Source: Botryococcus braunii (lineage: Eukaryota > Chlorophyta > Trebouxiophyceae). From it: a DNA stretch of 10,000 nucleotides. The DNA lies in the NCBI GenBank assembly GCA_002005505.1, contig KV908353.1, positions 132,664 to 142,663 of the forward strand, read 5' to 3'. Below are positions 6,946 through 10,000 of the stretch, in pieces (position 1 is the stretch's first letter; every line of letters starts with the position of its first letter). A model generated the notes under the pieces. The model searched no databases, was not told the DNA's origin, and saw only the letters and a program-made list of their open reading frames with translations. The position numbers and the translations under genes are program-made.

Positions 6946-7400
6946 CAGCCAGTTCTGACAGGTCGGGTCCTAGCTGATCCCAATAAGCATTGACCAAATC
7001 CTGACAATTCTAAAGAGCAATTTCGGCTGCCTCCCAGCCGTTGTGCTCTTGTGTGTAACCTTTCCGGGACACAAGGAACTTGAGCTGAGTTTCTGCCTAC
7101 TGGTGGCGTTAGATTCGGTCGTGAGACCTCGTGTTTAGGCTTACTAAACATCTCAGGCATCGGTGGAGGATGCACACGACCTTGTGCCACGTACTTTGTC
7201 AGAGTCGAGACATGGAAAACAACGTGCCAATGCAATGTGTTCGGATAAGGCCAGGCTGTATGCAAGCTCATTCACCTTTTCAAACACTGTGGAAGGTCCC
7301 ATCCACTTTGGCAACAACATTTTCCCTAGCACATTTTTGGGATGTACATACCTCGTTGTTAGGAGGACTTGGAAACAGCCCAAGTTATTTGCTGCTGTGT
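6945..7400 (-). mobile_element. Decayed Ty3/gypsy (chromovirus) pol C-terminus
   Basis: Three minus-strand frames hold consecutive pieces of the end of a Ty3/gypsy integrase. About 7383-7234 reads VLLTTR, then KMLLPKWMGPSTVFEKVNE, the core of the GPF/GPY module. About 7232-7152 continues in another frame with HVVFHVSTLTKYV and GRVHPPP. About 7087-7010 continues in a third frame with KFLVSRKGY and GWEAAE, matching the chromodomain, ending at an in-frame stop with a related tail to about 6945. At least two frameshifts and one stop break it, so it is a dead fragment. No LTR, primer-binding site or other pol domain could be identified nearby. The chromodomain assigns it to the chromovirus branch. 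Confidence 0.82.
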
Positions 7401-8120
7401 TAGTTGCCGGCTACTGCTAATTATTAATTACAGCAGGGCCCCTCGCACGTTAACGTTCAACGTTTTGCATGCCCGCTGTCTTAGCAAGAACTTGCAGAGA
7501 CTATGTGGCTTCTGCAAAGTTACAAGAGCAATTTAGGTGTATCAGCGCTTTCTAATGTAGGTGGATATCGAGTACTCTTGCAAAAACTAGTTCGAGCAGG
7601 GGCAACCTCTGTAACGTGAATCAACACGCTAGTTAGAGAGATCATTCTGCAGATCTGCATATCTGCCCCATGTGTATTCAGGGTACTTTCGCCTCCAGAA
7701 ATATTTAGACAATGAATGGTGAGACGAACAAACGTTTTCTCATGTAAGAGAGCTGGACCGAGATTGCTCTTTCTTGATAGATGGACGCTCTACCGTGCAG
7801 CTCGAGATATAAATCTATATATGAGATCGAGGTCTGCATATACGAACTTCTTTGAACCACTATAAAGAATTCGTATGTTTATGCAAAATCCACAAGGTTG
7901 CTTCAACAATCGTGCGTATATATGGACGTGCAGCTCTTGTTTAGTCATGGCATGATCAGTTTTTACGTAAATACTACTCCGAGATCACTGTATCCGCCAG
8001 TGCTCCTCCTGGCACAACGTTTTTTGGAGTCCAAACCATCGGCCCAACAGATATCTTGCATATATCTTATCATATTGCACTTGACGTCGCTTCTCAGAAC
8101 TTGATCAGACCTGGCATAGA

Positions 8121-8136
8121 GTGATCACGTGATCAC
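8121..8136. repeat. Perfect 16 bp palindrome
   Basis: GTGATCACGTGATCAC reads the same on both strands and is centred on CACGTG, the E-box/G-box core recognised by bHLH and bZIP proteins in eukaryotes. No gene start is recognised nearby, so a regulatory role is unsupported. Confidence 0.6.
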
Positions 8137-8409
8137 CATGGCTCCTATTTGAGGTTATATGCCAGCCTAAACCGGGGCCCCAGGGCACTCCTTCAAATTG
8201 GCTATTCTAGTTGAATTGCTAGCTGCAAAAACAGGAAAGAGCTCCGCTTTGTGGTTATTCACCATGACAAACAATTGCTCAACAATGCTTGACCAATTAA
8301 AACCCCATGCAGGGTTGCAAAAGCAAGAATGATGGATCATTTGCATAATGACCGCCAACTTTCTATGTACACGAGCTAAAGACTACATAGTCTTGTCGTA
8401 TGTAATCTC

Positions 8410-8457
8410 ATGCACGTGTCACCATATATGCTCGTGTATACATGGTGACACGTGCAT
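8410..8457. repeat. Perfect 16 bp inverted repeat with 16-base loop
   Basis: Arms atgcacgtgtcaccat (8410-8425) and atggtgacacgtgcat (8442-8457) pair without mismatch. A second stem, aagacta/tagtctt, lies just before it at 8379-8394. The pair could be a hairpin RNA or cruciform, or the remains of a small inverted-repeat transposon; no flanking target duplication was found. Confidence 0.85.
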
Positions 8458-8587
8458 AAGACAGAACATGCGACGTAGTTCATAGACATGCATTTGAGAA
8501 GGATGTTAAGTCAACGGTTTCGGCAGCACGTAATTGTTATGGTTGCTTCTTCTCATCTTAGGTAGGGTGAGAGTGAAGCACCCATAG

Positions 8588-8690
8588 GCCAACGGAATTT
8601 GAACCCATAACCTCCGCCTGGCGTGGTACACCGCTCTATACCCAAAAGAGCAATGTTTGTTCGGAGTACAGAGAGGGTAAATCTCTCTTA
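8588..8690 (-). other. tRNA-like / SINE-head element, copy 1
   Basis: On the minus strand the sequence TTGCTCTTTTGGGTATAGAG has an A-box and a D-arm (GCTC at 8651-8648 pairs with GAGC at 8636-8633). About 28 bases on, GGGTTCAAATTCC (8606-8594) is a near match to the B-box, with a 7-base loop and a weak T-stem. The anticodon stem does not form convincingly, so this is a tRNA-derived relic or SINE head, not a working tRNA gene. The segment just 5' of it on the minus strand (forward 8652-8690) is shared with copy 2. Confidence 0.6.
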
Positions 8691-8920
8691 TATACGCCGA
8701 TCGGGACAAAAACGCATTCCTCGCCGTACTTCCCACCCCCCCCCCCTCTCCCAACCACCAAGAGAGGAAATCCCGCTTTGTGGAATTAGGCACCTCGGGG
8801 GACGTAGGCTCTGTGTGAGTCATTGCGATCCACAGAAGCTCGGCTTTTCTGGCCTCTACCGAGGGATATGCCCCACCCGAAAGGCAGCGGAGAAACCGCT
8901 CGCCAACACCCACGGTAATG

Positions 8921-9018
8921 CTCAGCGGAATTCAGACTAGCTCTAGCGCCTTGCGTGCTACGGGCTCTTTACCCAAAAGAGCAACCACATATTCGGAGTA
9001 TGGAAAGGGTACCTCTCG
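8921..9018 (-). other. tRNA-like / SINE-head element, copy 2
   Basis: Related to the element at 8588-8690 in the same orientation: TTGCTCTTTTGGGTAAAGAG with D-arm GCTC/GAGC (8982-8979 and 8967-8964), then GCACGC-AAGGCG like copy 1. The B-box region has decayed to ctagtctgaattccgc. The shared part extends to the 5' flank on the minus strand (ttcggagta, agggta, ctct words at about 8990-9018). Two copies about 330 bp apart suggest either a repeat family or local duplication. Confidence 0.5.
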
Positions 9019-9714
9019 AGGGTAACTCTAGATCTTGCCTTGGAACTATCTTGCTTAATGGCACCACAAGCATGCGGTTTGCCTCCGAGCTTGCAGCATC
9101 TATAAGGCATGGCGCATCTTGGTAGCATCAGATTCTGGGCCTTGGTAGCCCTGGTATCCCCGCACAAGCGGGCTTTGTCCAAAGCGAAACCTTGGGTGGA
9201 TCCCCAAGTCATCCGTCTCAGCCCCGCCCATGGATTGATTGTTCCTACGTGCAGTGTCCCAAAAATCAACACGCCAATCTTTTCCCACACCGCGTCAAGC
9301 TTTTCAAGTGCGTGATATCCATAGTCATACAATGAAGTCTTATTGAATTATTGATGGTCAATTTGACGAGCTCAATACGGGCGTTAAGAGATTCTGGCCA
9401 AGCAATCATAACATATACATCATATGTGACATTATAACATACAATAACATGTATGGCATTATAATGTTTTCGTTAATGGTGGCAGTGACAAAATAAAAGA
9501 GCCACAGTTTGGATCTGTGTTTCGACATTGTAGCTTCACATACTGTTTCAACTCACCCATTGACCCATGTGCATGCACAAACTGCAATTCATCCCCATTT
9601 ACTACTTGCACGAAACTCCTCCCCCAACCGCCCCCTTTCCTCGTGCCACTGCGGGTGCCTCCCACCGCCCCCCCTCTCACCCCCATCTCCCCTCTCCCTC
9701 CCTCCCACCCTCAC
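9019..9714. other. Unrecognised intergenic sequence
   Basis: No gene or known element recognised. Two small adjacent stem-loops occur at 9159-9172 (cccgc/gcggg) and 9172-9185 (gctttg/caaagc). An AT-rich stretch with repeated ACATTATAA/CATTATAATG-like words lies at about 9410-9470. From about 9610 the sequence becomes C- and CT-rich, leading into the terminal microsatellite. Confidence 0.55.
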
Positions 9715-9767
9715 CCCTCCCTCTCCCTCCCTCTCTCTCTCCCTCTCTCCCTCTCTCTGGCGCGCAC

Positions 9768-9859
<92 letters not shown>

Positions 9860-9868
9860 ACACACACG

Positions 9869-9911
<43 letters not shown>

Positions 9912-9914
9912 ACG

Positions 9915-9953
<39 letters not shown>
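9715..9953. repeat. (CT)n / (AG)n / (CA)n compound microsatellite
   Basis: A CCCT/CT pyrimidine tract (about 9676-9758) is followed by ggcgcgcacgcg, then AG dinucleotides (about 9771-9856), then CA dinucleotides with scattered CG and GTACG interruptions (about 9857-9953). The CT and AG tracts form a long inverted repeat around the GC-rich centre. Confidence 0.93.
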
Positions 9954-9955
<2 letters not shown>

Positions 9956-10000
9956 GAACGCACGCGATTTATTCAGTTTACACACATTACTAACCACAAC

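Larger units (their letters stand above)
7400..8500. other. Unrecognised intergenic sequence with palindromes
   Basis: AT-richer than the gene region, with no open frame resembling a known protein and no simple repeats of note. Visible structure is limited to palindromes: AATTATTAATT near 7420-7430, the 16 bp palindrome at 8121-8136, a 7 bp stem at 8379-8394 and the perfect 16 bp inverted repeat at 8410-8457. Confidence 0.6.

Noticed and set aside
8506..8913. 135-residue minus-strand frame
   Set aside because: It reads through the tRNA-like element (RRLWVQIPL is the usual translation of a tRNA T-arm) and shows no domain.
8958..9332. 124-residue minus-strand frame
   Set aside because: No recognisable motif; it passes through the tRNA-like copy 2 neighbourhood and has no supporting splice or start context.

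Overview
This is eukaryotic nuclear DNA. It holds the 3' part of one spliced gene on the + strand, set in intron and intergenic sequence that is very rich in microsatellites. Five exons can be joined with consistent phase and GT-AG boundaries (889-1008, 2100-2250, 3760-3920, 4665-4851, 6142-6254). Together they encode 243 residues and a stop, the C-terminal two thirds of a tartrate-resistant/ACP5-type purple acid phosphatase (metallophosphoesterase fold). Metal-binding motifs GNHDY, VIGHH and GHEH lie in exons 1, 3 and 4 of the window. The two N-terminal motifs of the family (GDxG and GDxxY) must lie upstream of the window. Exon codons mostly end in G or C, and four of the five acceptors end in GCAG with no pyrimidine tract. 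That would suit a green alga or a related protist, but the lineage is an inference of low confidence.

Layout: 1-888 is an intron or upstream sequence with a (TG)40 tract and a long CAA tract. 889-6254 is the phosphatase gene. Its introns hold an array of about 80 bp units with a decayed copy of exon B (about 1691-2099), a 45 bp minisatellite (2226-2801), TCC, AC/CG, GA and GT tracts, and a G-rich block (4137-4571). From 6255 to the end I see no intact gene. That part has a (GT)36 tract 6 nt after the stop codon, the inverted partner of an intron-B dispersed repeat (6338-6458), a decayed Ty3/gypsy chromovirus pol end on the minus strand (about 6945-7400), AT-richer unrecognised sequence with palindromes (7400-8500), two related tRNA-like elements on the minus strand (about 8588-8690 and 8921-9018), and a terminal CT/AG/CA compound microsatellite (about 9715-9953).

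The most striking feature is exon B (2100-2250). Both its edges are embedded in tandem duplications of themselves. Downstream, the last 25 nt of the exon plus the first 20 nt of the intron, including the 5' splice site, are repeated 12 times with a 13th partial copy. This gives 13 candidate donors, of which only the first keeps the reading frame. Upstream, about 80 bp units each ending in an acceptor-like TTGCAG/TTGCAA lead into the true acceptor, and one of them carries a mutated copy of the first half of exon B. No new multi-gene system is visible. The interest lies in this splice-site amplification and in the dispersed repeats.
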